Origin: Fundidesulfovibrio soli
GTDB taxonomy: Bacteria; Desulfobacterota; Desulfovibrionia; Desulfovibrionales; Desulfovibrionaceae
NCBI RefSeq assembly: GCF_022808695.1
Contig: NZ_JAKZKW010000006.1
Span: 84,789-148,788 of the forward strand
DNA length: 64,000 bases
Direction of reading: 5' to 3'
In this document: in pieces, positions 56,657-64,000 of the stretch
How the letters are laid out: each line of letters starts with the position of its first letter
Position numbering within the stretch: position 1 is the first letter of the stretch
Notes under the pieces: model-generated
What the model saw: the letters and a program-made list of their open reading frames with translations, nothing else
What the model was told of the DNA's origin: nothing
Database searches by the model: none
Made by a program: the position numbers and the translations under genes

Positions 56657-57454
56657 TCATCTCCTGATGCCGGCCAGAAGCCGTCTTTCCACGATGTCGA
56701 TGGCGACGCCGATGACCGCGCCGGTGAGGCCCACCATGATCATGCCAAGCACCACCATCTCGGGCAGGGCCAGGCGCCGGCCCATGGTGATCATGAACCC
56801 GAGCCCCGCGTCGGCGGCCAGGAGCTCCGCGGCAACGAGGTTGGTCCAGCAGCAGGCCAGGGCGATCTGGAGGGCCCCGAAGACCATGGGCAGGGCCGAG
56901 GGGATGCACAGCCGGGTGAAAATCTGCCAGTCGCTTGCGCCGTACGTCCGCGACATCTGGATCAGCGTGGGGTTGGTCATCTTCACGCCCACGTAGGCGT
57001 TGATGACGCAGGGCACCAGGCCGCCTATCCAGATGATGAAGATCTTGCCCGGCAGGCCGATGCCGAACCAGAAGATGGTCAGGGGAATCCAGGCCACCGG
57101 GGGGATGGGGCGGATGATCTCGAAGATGGGCCGGGCCAGGCCCTCGGCCGTCATGAACCAGCCCATGGCCAGCCCCAGGGGAATCCCGATCAGCAGGGAG
57201 AGGAAGTAGCCGCTGAAGGCCTCCTGGATGCTGATCCAGGCGTGTTCGTGCAGCAGGGCGCCGTCGGGGTCCACGTCCCACAGCTTCTGGTAGAGCAGCT
57301 GCACGACTGTGCTCGGAGCGGCCAGCATGGTCTCCGGCACCATGCCGGAGCGCACCACGAACTCCCAGACGGTGAAGAATCCGACGACGCTCACAACCGG
57401 CAAAACCTTGAGGGCAAGCGGCGTGTGTACCTTGATCTCCCGGTAGGCGGCCAT
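56657..57454 (-). CDS. Sulfonate-type ABC permease 2
   Basis: A 265-residue permease of the same TauC/SsuC family. It has about six membrane helices and a normal coupling loop (MSRTYGASDWQIFTRLCIPSALPMVFG; trimmed). Start 57454 follows a GGGAGGAT region on the minus strand. It lies between the binding-protein gene and permease 1. A stable GC stem-loop precedes it. Confidence 0.9.
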   Translation of the reverse strand: MAAYREIKVHTPLALKVLPVVSVVGFFTVWEFVVRSGMVPETMLAAPSTVVQLLYQKLWDVDPDGALLHEHAWISIQEAFSGYFLSLLIGIPLGLAMGWFMTAEGLARPIFEIIRPIPPVAWIPLTIFWFGIGLPGKIFIIWIGGLVPCVINAYVGVKMTNPTLIQMSRTYGASDWQIFTRLCIPSALPMVFGALQIALACCWTNLVAAELLAADAGLGFMITMGRRLALPEMVVLGMIMVGLTGAVIGVAIDIVERRLLAGIRR

Positions 57455-57481
57455 GCATCCTCCCTTTACGGTCGTCGAGAT

Positions 57482-57513
57482 GCCCGGGAGGCCGACTGGC
57501 GGGCCTCCCGGGC
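57482..57513 (-). other. Stem-loop between sulfonate binding-protein and permease genes
   Basis: GCCCGGGAGGCC (57482-57493) and GGCCTCCCGGGC (57502-57513) form a perfect 12-bp stem with an 8-base loop, starting 12 bases beyond the binding-protein stop. It is placed exactly like the hairpin at 20905 in the amino-acid importer operon. Confidence 0.75.
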
Positions 57514-57524
57514 GGATCGTCGCA

Positions 57525-58592
57525 CTACTTTACGCTGGGGACCATCTTCAGGAACTTGTCGGTGATGTAGTAGCCGGAGAGCAGCTTCTCACCCTCGGCG
57601 GGCTTGAGCTTGCCAAGCTCGGTGAAGAACTTGACCAGATCCTTCTGCCAGACCTGCACCTGGCTTTCGCCCTTGGAGGAGTCGAACATCTTGATCTGCT
57701 CGTCCAGGGTGAAGACGGGGTGGAGCTCCAGGTCCATCTTGGCCTCTTCCTCGGACATGTTCAGGCCGGCCCACTTGAGGAACTTGGTGTATTCGGGGGT
57801 CAGCTTGGTGCCGTCCTTGCGCAGGAGGTCGATGCCCTGGAAGTAGACCTTGAGGAACTTGGCGACTTCCTCGGGGTTCTTGTCGCAGTATTCCTTGTCG
57901 CCGATGAGCACGATGGGCACGAAGCCGCCGGCCTTCTTCACGTCGGAGGCGACCTTCCAGCCCTTCTTGAGGCCGTTGTACATCTGGGGAGCCCAGAGCA
58001 CCACGGCGTCGCCGATGCCCTTCTCAAACGCGGCCACGCACTGGGCCGGGTCCATGTTCTTGATGATCACATCCTTGTCGGTGAGGCCCAGGGCCTTGAG
58101 CCAGAGGCTCATGGCGTAGTGGCCCGAGGAGATGGTGGTGCACAGGATGGTCTTGCCCTTCACGGACTCGGCCGTCCCGAAGACCTCCGGGAACTTGGGG
58201 TTGGCGCCCTTGGTCTTCATGATCGGGCTGTCCGGGCGGACCAGCACGGCGTTGGTGACGGATTCGTCGTTGCCGATGCCCAGCAGGTAGGCGTTCTGGC
58301 GCAGGGCCCCGAACATCATGGGCACGCCGCCGGTGGCGCCGAGCACCCATTGCTTGGCGGGCAGGGCTTCGATCTGGGCCATGCCCGAATCGAACATGTG
58401 CAACTTGAATTCGAATCCCTGGGCCTTGTCCCAGCCTTTTTCCTTGGCGTACCAGGGGATGAAGGTCTCATGCTCGGCCTGCCACGTGGTGTTCAGAACC
58501 TTCGGGCCGCCCTGGGCCAGAGCGGGAAGCGACAGCGATGTTAGGAGAACACAGGTTGCGAGAACCGACATCCAGCGTTTCAGTTGAAACAT
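57525..58592 (-). CDS. Periplasmic sulfonate/taurine-type binding protein
   Basis: A 355-residue solute-binding protein of the TauA/SsuA/NMT1 superfamily. A Sec signal peptide (1-26, cleavage after PALA) starts at ATG 58592, which has AAGGAG 8 bases upstream. The mature part holds the usual family order with NTTWQAEHETFIPWYAKEKGW and the hinge region TTISSGHYAMSLWLKALGL. It is longer than E. coli TauA (about 320). The ligand is most likely taurine from the operon, but this is inference; another sulfonate or aliphatic amine is possible. Confidence 0.88.
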   Translation of the reverse strand: MFQLKRWMSVLATCVLLTSLSLPALAQGGPKVLNTTWQAEHETFIPWYAKEKGWDKAQGFEFKLHMFDSGMAQIEALPAKQWVLGATGGVPMMFGALRQNAYLLGIGNDESVTNAVLVRPDSPIMKTKGANPKFPEVFGTAESVKGKTILCTTISSGHYAMSLWLKALGLTDKDVIIKNMDPAQCVAAFEKGIGDAVVLWAPQMYNGLKKGWKVASDVKKAGGFVPIVLIGDKEYCDKNPEEVAKFLKVYFQGIDLLRKDGTKLTPEYTKFLKWAGLNMSEEEAKMDLELHPVFTLDEQIKMFDSSKGESQVQVWQKDLVKFFTELGKLKPAEGEKLLSGYYITDKFLKMVPSVK

Positions 58593-58671
58593 ACGCGAAT
58601 CTCCTTCTGGTTGGCCGTTGTTGCGTTCCGTTGCTTTCTTCACGCCTCACATCCCGCCGGGAGCGCGGGCT

Positions 58672-59427
58672 TCACCACCAACGAATCAGGTCGGTCACTT
58701 GTTTGCGGATGCGTATGAACTCGGGATCCATGAAATCCCTGGGGCGGGGCAGGTCGACCTTGATCTCCGCCTTGATGGTGGTCGGTTTGGGGGAGAGCAC
58801 CAGGATGCGCTCCGCGACGTACACCGCCTCTTCGATGTTGTGGGTTATGAAGACCACGGTGCTCTTGAGGTTGCGCCACAGGTTGACCAGCTCGTCCTCC
58901 AGGTAGAAGCGGAGCTTCACGTCGAGCTGGCCGTAGGGTTCGTCCATGAGCAGCAGATCCGGGTCCACGGCGAAGGCCCGGGACACGGCGATGCGCTGCA
59001 ACATGCTGGCGGACACCTGGTTGGGGTAGAGATCGGCGCACTGCGTGAGCCCTACCATCTCCAGGATGCGGTCCAGGCGGCGGTCGATCTCGCCCTGGGG
59101 CAGGCCCTTGATCTCCATGCCGAAGGCGACGTTGTCGCGCACGGTGCTCCAGGGCATGCAGGTGGGTTCCTGAAAAACGAAGGATATGTTGTGGCGTTTG
59201 GGGTCGGCGTCCTCGCCGTCGATGAGGATTCGGCCGCTGGAGATGGGGGCCAGGCGCGAGAGGACGTTCAGGAAGGTGGTCTTGCCGCAGCCCGTGGGGC
59301 CGACGATGGCCACGAACTCGCCCTCGGCCACGTCGAAGGAGATGTCGTCGAGCACCAGGAGGTCGCCGAACCTCTTGGTCAGGTGTTTCACCTCGATCTT
59401 GGCCTTACGCTGGTCTTGCTCTTTCAC
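58672..59427 (-). CDS. Sulfonate-type ABC ATPase B (degenerate signature motif)
   Basis: A 251-residue ATPase of the TauB/SsuB family. Walker A GPTGCGKTT, Q-loop FQEPTCMPW, Walker B LLLMDEPYGQLD and the H-loop FITHNIEEA (His196) are intact. The ABC signature, normally LSGGM, reads VSASM (138-142). In a head-to-tail dimer with ATPase A, the site built from ATPase B's Walker motifs and ATPase A's LSGGM would be canonical, while the other site would pair Asn202 with VSASM. That is the pattern of heterodimeric ABC proteins with one degenerate site. Confidence 0.85.
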   Translation of the reverse strand: MKEQDQRKAKIEVKHLTKRFGDLLVLDDISFDVAEGEFVAIVGPTGCGKTTFLNVLSRLAPISSGRILIDGEDADPKRHNISFVFQEPTCMPWSTVRDNVAFGMEIKGLPQGEIDRRLDRILEMVGLTQCADLYPNQVSASMLQRIAVSRAFAVDPDLLLMDEPYGQLDVKLRFYLEDELVNLWRNLKSTVVFITHNIEEAVYVAERILVLSPKPTTIKAEIKVDLPRPRDFMDPEFIRIRKQVTDLIRWW

Positions 59428-59576
59428 GTCGGCTCCCTCTGGTTCGCCGCAGGGCGCTCATGCCTCTCCCGCGCGGAGATAATCCGGACGGGCCGGGCGG
59501 GCCTGGCTCGGCCCCCCCGGTGCGATCCGGGACATGGTCTGTTCCGTCCGACTTCGCACTCCTCGCGCCCTTCCGG

Positions 59577-60689
59577 CTACAGCACCTGGCTGGCCGGGGT
59601 GTAGGGCAGCCCGAAGGCCTCGGCCACCGCCGAGTAGGTGATCTTGCCTTCCACCACGTTCAGGCCCTTCAGGATGTCGTTGTTCTTCAGGCAGGCCCCC
59701 TTCCAGCCCAGGTTCGCGATCTTGAGCGCGTAGGGCAGGGTGGCGTTGGTCAGGGCCAGGGTTGAAGTGATGGCCACCGCGCCGGGGATGTTGGCCACGC
59801 AGTAGTGCTGCACGCCGTCCACCTCGTACACGGGGTCGGTGTGCGTGGTGGGGCGGGAGGTCTCGAAGCAGCCGCCCTGGTCGATGGCCACGTCCACCAG
59901 GATGGAGCCCTTGCGCATGAGCTTCAGGTCCTCCCGGGTGAGCAGGTGCGGGGCCTTGGCCCCGGGGATGAGCACCGCGCCGATGACCACGTCGGCCGCG
60001 GGCAGCAGCCTGCGGATGTTGTAGCTGCCGCTCATCAGGGTGACGCAGTTGGCGGGCATCACGTCGCTTAAGTAGCGCAGGCGGTCCAGGTTCATGTCCA
60101 GCATGTAGACCTTGGCCCCGAGGCCGCAGGCCATCTTGGCCGCGTTGATGCCGACCACGCCGCCGCCGATGACCAGCACCGTGGCCGGCTCCACCCCGGG
60201 CACGCCGCCCATGAGCTTGCCCATGCCGCCCATGGGGCTCTCCAGGGATTTGGCGGCCTGCTGGATGGCCATGCGCCCGGCCACCTCGGACATGGGGGTG
60301 AGCAGCGGCAGGCTGCCGTCCTCCTTCTGGATGGTCTCATAGGCGATGTTCACGTTTCCGGCCTGGATCAGGGCCTTGGTCTGGGCTTCGTCCGCGGCGA
60401 GGTGCAGGTAGGTGAACAGGATCTGGTCCTTGCGCAGCTTGCCGTATTCCGACGGCTGGGGCTCCTTGACGTGCATGACCATGTCGCACAGGGCGAAGAT
60501 CTCGTCAGAGCTGCCGAGCTCGGCCCCGGTGGCTGTGTAGTCGTCGTCGGAGAACCCCGCGCCCACGCCCGCGCCGCGCTCCACCAGCACTTGGTGGCCG
60601 CAGGCGCGCATGGCCTGCACCCCGGCCGGGGTCATGGAGACGCGGTTTTCCTTGATCTTTATCTCTTTGAGTATGCCGACCTTCATCAT
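59577..60689 (-). CDS. ald: Alanine dehydrogenase
   Basis: A 370-residue NAD-dependent enzyme, normal family length. The N-terminal KVGILKEIKIKENRVSMTPAGV, catalytic HVKEPQPSEY and LHLAADEAQ, the nucleotide-binding VLVIGGGVVGINAAKMA and the C-terminal LALTNATLPYALKIANLGW are all present. In taurine dissimilation it regenerates pyruvate from the alanine made by Tpa, releasing ammonia and NADH. It lies 28 bases after tpa. AGGAG precedes the start; a second ATG follows immediately (60686). Confidence 0.93.
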   Translation of the reverse strand: MMKVGILKEIKIKENRVSMTPAGVQAMRACGHQVLVERGAGVGAGFSDDDYTATGAELGSSDEIFALCDMVMHVKEPQPSEYGKLRKDQILFTYLHLAADEAQTKALIQAGNVNIAYETIQKEDGSLPLLTPMSEVAGRMAIQQAAKSLESPMGGMGKLMGGVPGVEPATVLVIGGGVVGINAAKMACGLGAKVYMLDMNLDRLRYLSDVMPANCVTLMSGSYNIRRLLPAADVVIGAVLIPGAKAPHLLTREDLKLMRKGSILVDVAIDQGGCFETSRPTTHTDPVYEVDGVQHYCVANIPGAVAITSTLALTNATLPYALKIANLGWKGACLKNNDILKGLNVVEGKITYSAVAEAFGLPYTPASQVL

Positions 60690-60717
60690 CGTTTCTCCTT
60701 GGTGCCGCCTGGTTCGA

Positions 60718-62100
60718 TCACCCGAGGACTTTGCCGATGGCCTGACGCAGGGCCTGGAGGATCGTGTCGATCTCCGCCTTGGTGACCACGTAGGCCGGGG
60801 CCATGTTCAGGATGTTGTTGAACCCGGGGAAGCTGCGGTTGGTCCGGCCCGCCAGGACGCCCAGCGCGGCCATCTCGCCCACGATCTGGATGACCTTGCC
60901 TTCGGGCAGCGGCTTCTTGGACTGCTTGTCCTCCACGAACTCCAGGCCGCACAGGAGCCCCTTGCCGCGCACGTCGCCGACGTTGGCGTGGCCGAGGAAT
61001 TCCCTGAGGCCGTCCAGCAGGTAGTCGCCCATGGCCACCACGTTCTCCAGGAGGTTCTCCTCCTCGATGATCTTCAGGTTCTCGATGGCCGCGGTGCATC
61101 CGGCGGCGCAGCCGCCGTAGGTGCTGATGTCCCGGAAATAGGCCAGCTTGTCGGCCGGGTCGTGCAGGAAGGCCTTGAAGATGTCTTCGGTGGTGGCCGT
61201 GATGGATATCGGCATGTAGGCGCTGGCCACGCCCTTGGCCATGGTGACCATGTCCGGCTTCGCCCCGTCGTACTGCTGGTAGCCGAACATGGTGCCCGTG
61301 CGGCCAACGCCGCAGACCACCTCGTCCATGATGACCAGCACACCGTGGCGGCGGCAGATCTCCGTGAGCACGGCGTAATACTCGGGCACCGGGGGGATGA
61401 TCCCGCCGCCCGCGGTGATGGGCTCGACGATCAGCGCGCCGACCGTCTCCGGGCCCTCCTGCGCGATGATGCGCTCCACGGATTTCGCGCATTCCAGGTC
61501 GCAGCCGGGGTAGGTCTTGCCGAAGGCGCAGCGGTAGCAGCAGGCGTGGGGGAACTCCACGAAACCCGGTACGAGGGGGCCGAACCACTCCTTGCGCTCG
61601 GGCTGGCCCGAGGAGCTCAGGGCGCCGATGGTAGTGCCGTGGTAGTCGCGGTGCCTGAACAGGATCTTCTTCTTGGAGGCGTTCCCCGAAAGGTGCGCCA
61701 GAGAGCGGACGATCTTGAAGGCCTTCTCGTTGGCCTCGGACCCGCTGTTGGACAGGTAGATGCGGCTGAGCCCGGGCATGTAGGCGGTGATCTTCTCGGC
61801 AAGCTCGATGGAGGGGATGTTCCCGGCCACGGCGGCGTAATAGGGCATCTTCTTCATCTGGGCGCAGACGGCGTCGGCGATGCGGTCCCGGCCGTAACCC
61901 ACGTTGACGCACCAGACACCGCCCGAGGTCGCGTCCAGATACTCCTTCCCGTTTGCGTCCTTGACGCGCAGGCCGTTCCCCTCGACCACGATCATGGGGC
62001 CCTTGGCGGCGAAGGCCTGGTGCTGGACCAGGTGGTGCCACACATGTTTGCGGTCGGCTTCGGCATAGTCCTGGGAATGCAACGCTTCGGGCTTGTCCAT
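60718..62100 (-). CDS. tpa: Taurine:pyruvate aminotransferase
   Basis: A 460-residue class III PLP aminotransferase. The opening GGVWCVNVGYGR ... MPYYAAVAGNIPSIEL and the cysteine-rich CCYRCAFGKTYPGC segment (187-200) match the taurine:pyruvate aminotransferases of Bilophila and relatives (recollection). PLP site: Asp259 in IMDEV and Lys289 in MAKGVASAYMPIS. It converts taurine plus pyruvate to sulfoacetaldehyde plus alanine. The start at 62100 has GGAGA 6 bases upstream; the 39 extra open codons upstream are non-homologous. It is the first gene of the operon, about 112 bases from a GntR-type palindrome. Confidence 0.88.
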   Translation of the reverse strand: MDKPEALHSQDYAEADRKHVWHHLVQHQAFAAKGPMIVVEGNGLRVKDANGKEYLDATSGGVWCVNVGYGRDRIADAVCAQMKKMPYYAAVAGNIPSIELAEKITAYMPGLSRIYLSNSGSEANEKAFKIVRSLAHLSGNASKKKILFRHRDYHGTTIGALSSSGQPERKEWFGPLVPGFVEFPHACCYRCAFGKTYPGCDLECAKSVERIIAQEGPETVGALIVEPITAGGGIIPPVPEYYAVLTEICRRHGVLVIMDEVVCGVGRTGTMFGYQQYDGAKPDMVTMAKGVASAYMPISITATTEDIFKAFLHDPADKLAYFRDISTYGGCAAGCTAAIENLKIIEEENLLENVVAMGDYLLDGLREFLGHANVGDVRGKGLLCGLEFVEDKQSKKPLPEGKVIQIVGEMAALGVLAGRTNRSFPGFNNILNMAPAYVVTKAEIDTILQALRQAIGKVLG

Positions 62101-62211
62101 TGTGTCTCTCCTCGGAGTATTCGGGTGAGCGCGCCACCCGCCATATTGGACCTTTTCACCGTCTTGACAGGGCGTCCCTTCCATCCGTCGGGAGCCGGGA
62201 TGCCTCGCTGC

Positions 62212-62260
62212 CATCACTTTGTCTAGACAAAGTGATGTGCGGTTGTTATTTTTTTGTCAA
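62212..62260 (-). promoter_or_regulatory. Operator-promoter of the taurine operon
   Basis: A perfect 26-base palindrome (62212-62237) centred on TGTCTAGACA overlaps a minus-strand promoter: -35 TTGACA (62260-62255), 17-base spacer, -10-like CATCAC (62237-62232). The predicted transcription start (about 62225) lies at the palindrome centre. The core TGTCTAGACA is typical of GntR/HutC-type operators. The divergent gntR gene should encode the cognate repressor. Confidence 0.7.
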
Positions 62261-62807
62261 GGGCTTTTTGAGGGCAGGTCGCGGGGCCTCCGAAGTGGTT
62301 GAGGTTGCGCCGAGGGCGCCATGCTCGCCGGGCAATTCAAGGCGGTGGATGCCCTGTGTTTCGGGTGGGCTCCATGCGCGCCGGTGGCGGGTGGGTGTTC
62401 GTGCGCCCTGCCTGCCCGGTGAGTGCGTCAAGGTGTTCCGGGGCAGTGCTGGGCGTCCGGTCTTCCCGCCAGCAATGTCTAGACATTAGAGGCGGGGGCG
62501 GGGTTGGTCAAGGGTGAATTGCGTAAATTGTAAAAAATGGCCGCTTTGGCGGGTTCGGTTTCCCTTGTGCCCGGCAGCGGAAACCGCCTGGAATCATTGC
62601 ACCGCATAGCGAGAAAATGGCCCAGAAACTGGCCCGGAGCATGGGCCGGAACACGGTTGGCGAGATGGCCGGGCGCTATTGTCTCCGGCCCGGGGCGCGG
62701 CGAGAGAGCAGGGCAACTTGCTCTCGACCAGACCAACGGGTTTCGGCTATGGACGTCTGGCCGGATAAGGGTTGCGGCAGCAAGAGGCAGGCTAATCTTC
62801 GACGGAG
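62261..62807. other. Divergent regulatory region between tpa and gntR
   Basis: No gene is evident in this stretch. It holds the second palindrome at 62474 and a possible gntR promoter near 62514-62535 (TTGGTC ... TAAATT, poor spacing). Short open frames on both strands lack ribosome binding sites. Confidence 0.5.
62474..62487. promoter_or_regulatory. Second GntR-type operator
   Basis: AATGTCTAGACATT, a 14-base perfect palindrome with the same 10-base core as the site at 62212. It lies about 330 bases before the gntR start, so it could serve autoregulation or DNA looping. Confidence 0.6.
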
Positions 62808-62813
62808 GTGGCT

Positions 62814-63560
62814 TTGGCGGCAAAGCTGAAATACATGGCCATTTACGAATGGCTTTCGGATCAGATCACGAACAAGGCGTTGCTCCCCGGGGACAGAATC
62901 CCCAATGAGAACGACCTTGCCGCCAGGTTCGGCGTGCATCGCATGACCGTGCGCCAGGCGATTGACAAACTTGTAGACGATCACATGCTGGTCAGGATGC
63001 GGGGCAAGGGGACCTTCCTGCTTTCGGACAAGAAGCCCCAGCTCACGCGCTCCCTGGAGACCATCTCCACCTTTCACGACGACATCACCAGGGCCGGGCT
63101 GGACCCGCGCTACAAAACCCTGGAGGCCAGGATCATGCCCGCCGACTCCTTGGTTGCCGAAAGGCTCGGCGTGGCCCCGGGCACGGACGTGGTCTACCTG
63201 TACCGCCTGATGCTCGCCAGCAACGTCCCGCTGGCCCTGGAGCAGTGCTACCTGCCGGCCGACGCCTTCTCCGGGCTTCTGGAGCGGCCGCTGGACTCCA
63301 TCTTGTACAAGATCATCATCACGGAATACAAAATGAGCCTGAACTATTCCCGCAACGAGATCGGGGCCGTGATCCCCACCGATAGCGAGAAGAAACTGCT
63401 CAAGATCGACGACCAGTGCGCCTGCCTGTGGGTGGAGGGCGTGGTGTTCAGCGACGAGGGCAAGGCCGTGGAGTTCTCCAGGGCCTTGTACCGGGGGGAC
63501 AAGTACACCTTCAAATGCTCCATCGGGAAGTACGTTTGCGAGGATATCGCCCCGTCGTGA
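62814..63560 (+). CDS. GntR-family (HutC/UTRA) regulator of the taurine operon
   Basis: A 248-residue regulator. The winged helix (about 5-72; [32 protein letters not shown]) is GntR, and the C-terminal UTRA ligand-binding domain (about 85-245; [27 protein letters not shown]) defines the HutC subfamily. Start choice: GTG 62808 overlaps the GGAGG site, so the TTG at 62814, 5 bases downstream of GGAGG, is favoured. It is divergent from tpa, with two TGTCTAGACA palindromes between them. The likely ligand is taurine or a degradation product; this is inference. A rho-independent terminator follows. Confidence 0.88.
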   Translation: MAAKLKYMAIYEWLSDQITNKALLPGDRIPNENDLAARFGVHRMTVRQAIDKLVDDHMLVRMRGKGTFLLSDKKPQLTRSLETISTFHDDITRAGLDPRYKTLEARIMPADSLVAERLGVAPGTDVVYLYRLMLASNVPLALEQCYLPADAFSGLLERPLDSILYKIIITEYKMSLNYSRNEIGAVIPTDSEKKLLKIDDQCACLWVEGVVFSDEGKAVEFSRALYRGDKYTFKCSIGKYVCEDIAPS

Positions 63561-63596
63561 ACCCGTCGATGCCTTTCAGGCCGCCGTGAAAGACGA

Positions 63597-63632
63597 GAAG
63601 GCTGCTCCCCTGTGCGGGGGGCAGCCTTCTTT
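63597..63632 (+). terminator. Rho-independent terminator of gntR
   Basis: GAAGGCTGC (63597-63605) pairs with GCAGCCTTC (63621-63629), with an inner TCCCC/GGGG stem, and TTTC-TGTTTT follows. It isolates gntR from the eutJ gene. Confidence 0.85.
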
Positions 63633-63687
63633 CTGTTTTCGGCTTGGCTCAGCTGCTCTGGGCGCTGGCGGCGAGGGTTGGACCTCC

Positions 63688-63786
63688 ATGACCATCTCCA
63701 CCCCCACCGGCGAGGGCGTCACCAACGCCCGGACCTTCGTGCGCCTGCGCCGCTGCACGCTGGTGGGCAGCTTCAGGATCGTGTGA
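63688..63786 (+). CDS. Possible 32-residue peptide upstream of eutJ, low confidence
   Basis: A short frame [18 protein letters not shown]... ending RIV, stopping 3 bases before the eutJ ATG. It has no strong ribosome binding site. The codon usage matches the genome. It could be a short microcompartment-associated peptide, a C-terminal remnant of a decayed gene, or chance. I do not recognise it. Confidence 0.25.
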   Translation: MTISTPTGEGVTNARTFVRLRRCTLVGSFRIV

Positions 63787-63789
63787 GCC

Positions 63790-64000
63790 ATGACTCTCGA
63801 CTGGGACCAACTCCAGGCGCGCCTTGACGCCGCCGCCATCCTGAACCGGGAGGAGCCGGTTACGGTGAGTGGCCCCCTGAGCGTGGGCGTGGACCTGGGC
63901 ACCGCCGACGTGGTGCTCATGGTCCTGGACGCCTCCGGGGAGCCGGTGGCCGCGTTCCTGGAGTGGGCCGAGGTGGTGCGCGACGGCGTGGTGGTGGACT
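63790..64000 (+). CDS. eutJ: EutJ-family protein, partial at right edge
   Basis: About 70 residues are visible: MTLDWDQLQARLDAAAIL, then the actin-like ATPase phosphate loop VGVDLGTADVVLMVLDASGEPV and WAEVVRDGVVVD, matching the start of EutJ from ethanolamine and choline microcompartment loci. EutJ is an actin/Hsp70-fold protein of unclear function encoded only in bacterial microcompartment operons. Its presence beside a taurine operon suggests that shell and glycyl-radical-enzyme genes lie just beyond the window. Confidence 0.82.
   Translation, partial: MTLDWDQLQARLDAAAILNREEPVTVSGPLSVGVDLGTADVVLMVLDASGEPVAAFLEWAEVVRDGVVVD

Noticed and set aside
53575..63560. tRNA-Leu as the attachment site of a genomic island carrying the taurine operon
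   Set aside because: I see no integrase gene and no second copy of the tRNA 3' end to the right, though the far end may lie outside the window.

Overview
The window is a GC-rich bacterial chromosome segment, densely coded, with short intergenic regions and many 4-nt ATGA overlaps. The gene set (a taurine-dissimilation operon of Bilophila/Desulfovibrio type, CbpA-CbpM-ClpB, CheV, a DUF115/Maf-like protein, many c-di-GMP and chemotaxis proteins, Desulfovibrio-style intergenic hairpins) suggests a sulfate-reducing or sulfite-respiring member of the Desulfovibrionales. That placement is inference; no rRNA is present.

Layout. 1-2.7 kb: a cysteine-rich partial gene, a small exported twin-CX3C protein and a CBS-PAS-GGDEF diguanylate cyclase. 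2.7-6.6 kb: a translationally coupled operon of an rRNA methyltransferase and Mla lipid-transport genes (mlaE, D, C, A; no mlaF ATPase). 6.7-9.2 kb: a coiled-coil membrane protein, a tautomerase and a DUF2235 lipase-like protein. 9.3-13.1 kb: a TetR-controlled HlyD/ABC efflux operon. 13.0-18.1 kb: LysR with an oxidoreductase, YihY and an orphan TrpB2. 18.4-23 kb: NosL, a polar amino-acid ABC importer and an aminotransferase. 23-25.7 kb: polysaccharide deacetylase, an HD-GYP gene behind a Fur-box promoter, and a GGDEF protein. 25.9-30 kb: the cbpA-cbpM-clpB chaperone operon. 30-35.3 kb: an Smr protein, a MITE-like palindrome, a DUF115 protein and a cysteine synthase fused to a degenerate cysteinyl-tRNA synthetase. 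35.3-43.5 kb: a transporter with an apparent AUA start, a pseudo-receiver/TPR protein, TVP38, a hybrid kinase, an MCP and CheV. 43.5-53.7 kb: housekeeping genes (ispH, dus, ilvE, dnaX, ybaB, recR, recD2, flippase, thiD, tRNA-Leu).

The most interesting region is 53.8-64.0 kb. An eight-gene minus-strand operon encodes taurine:pyruvate aminotransferase, alanine dehydrogenase, a complete ABC importer with two different ATPases and two different permeases, and an iron-type alcohol dehydrogenase that fits sulfoacetaldehyde reductase. A divergent GntR/UTRA regulator and two palindromes sharing the core TGTCTAGACA suggest taurine- or metabolite-responsive control. The right edge enters an eutJ gene, a marker of bacterial microcompartment loci, so a sulfonate-processing organelle locus may continue beyond the window. 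The two importer ATPases carry complementary degenerate motifs (one lacks the signature LSGG, the other lacks the H-loop histidine). This predicts an asymmetric heterodimer with one canonical and one dead ATP site, an arrangement known from exporters and unexpected in a TauABC/SsuABC-type importer.
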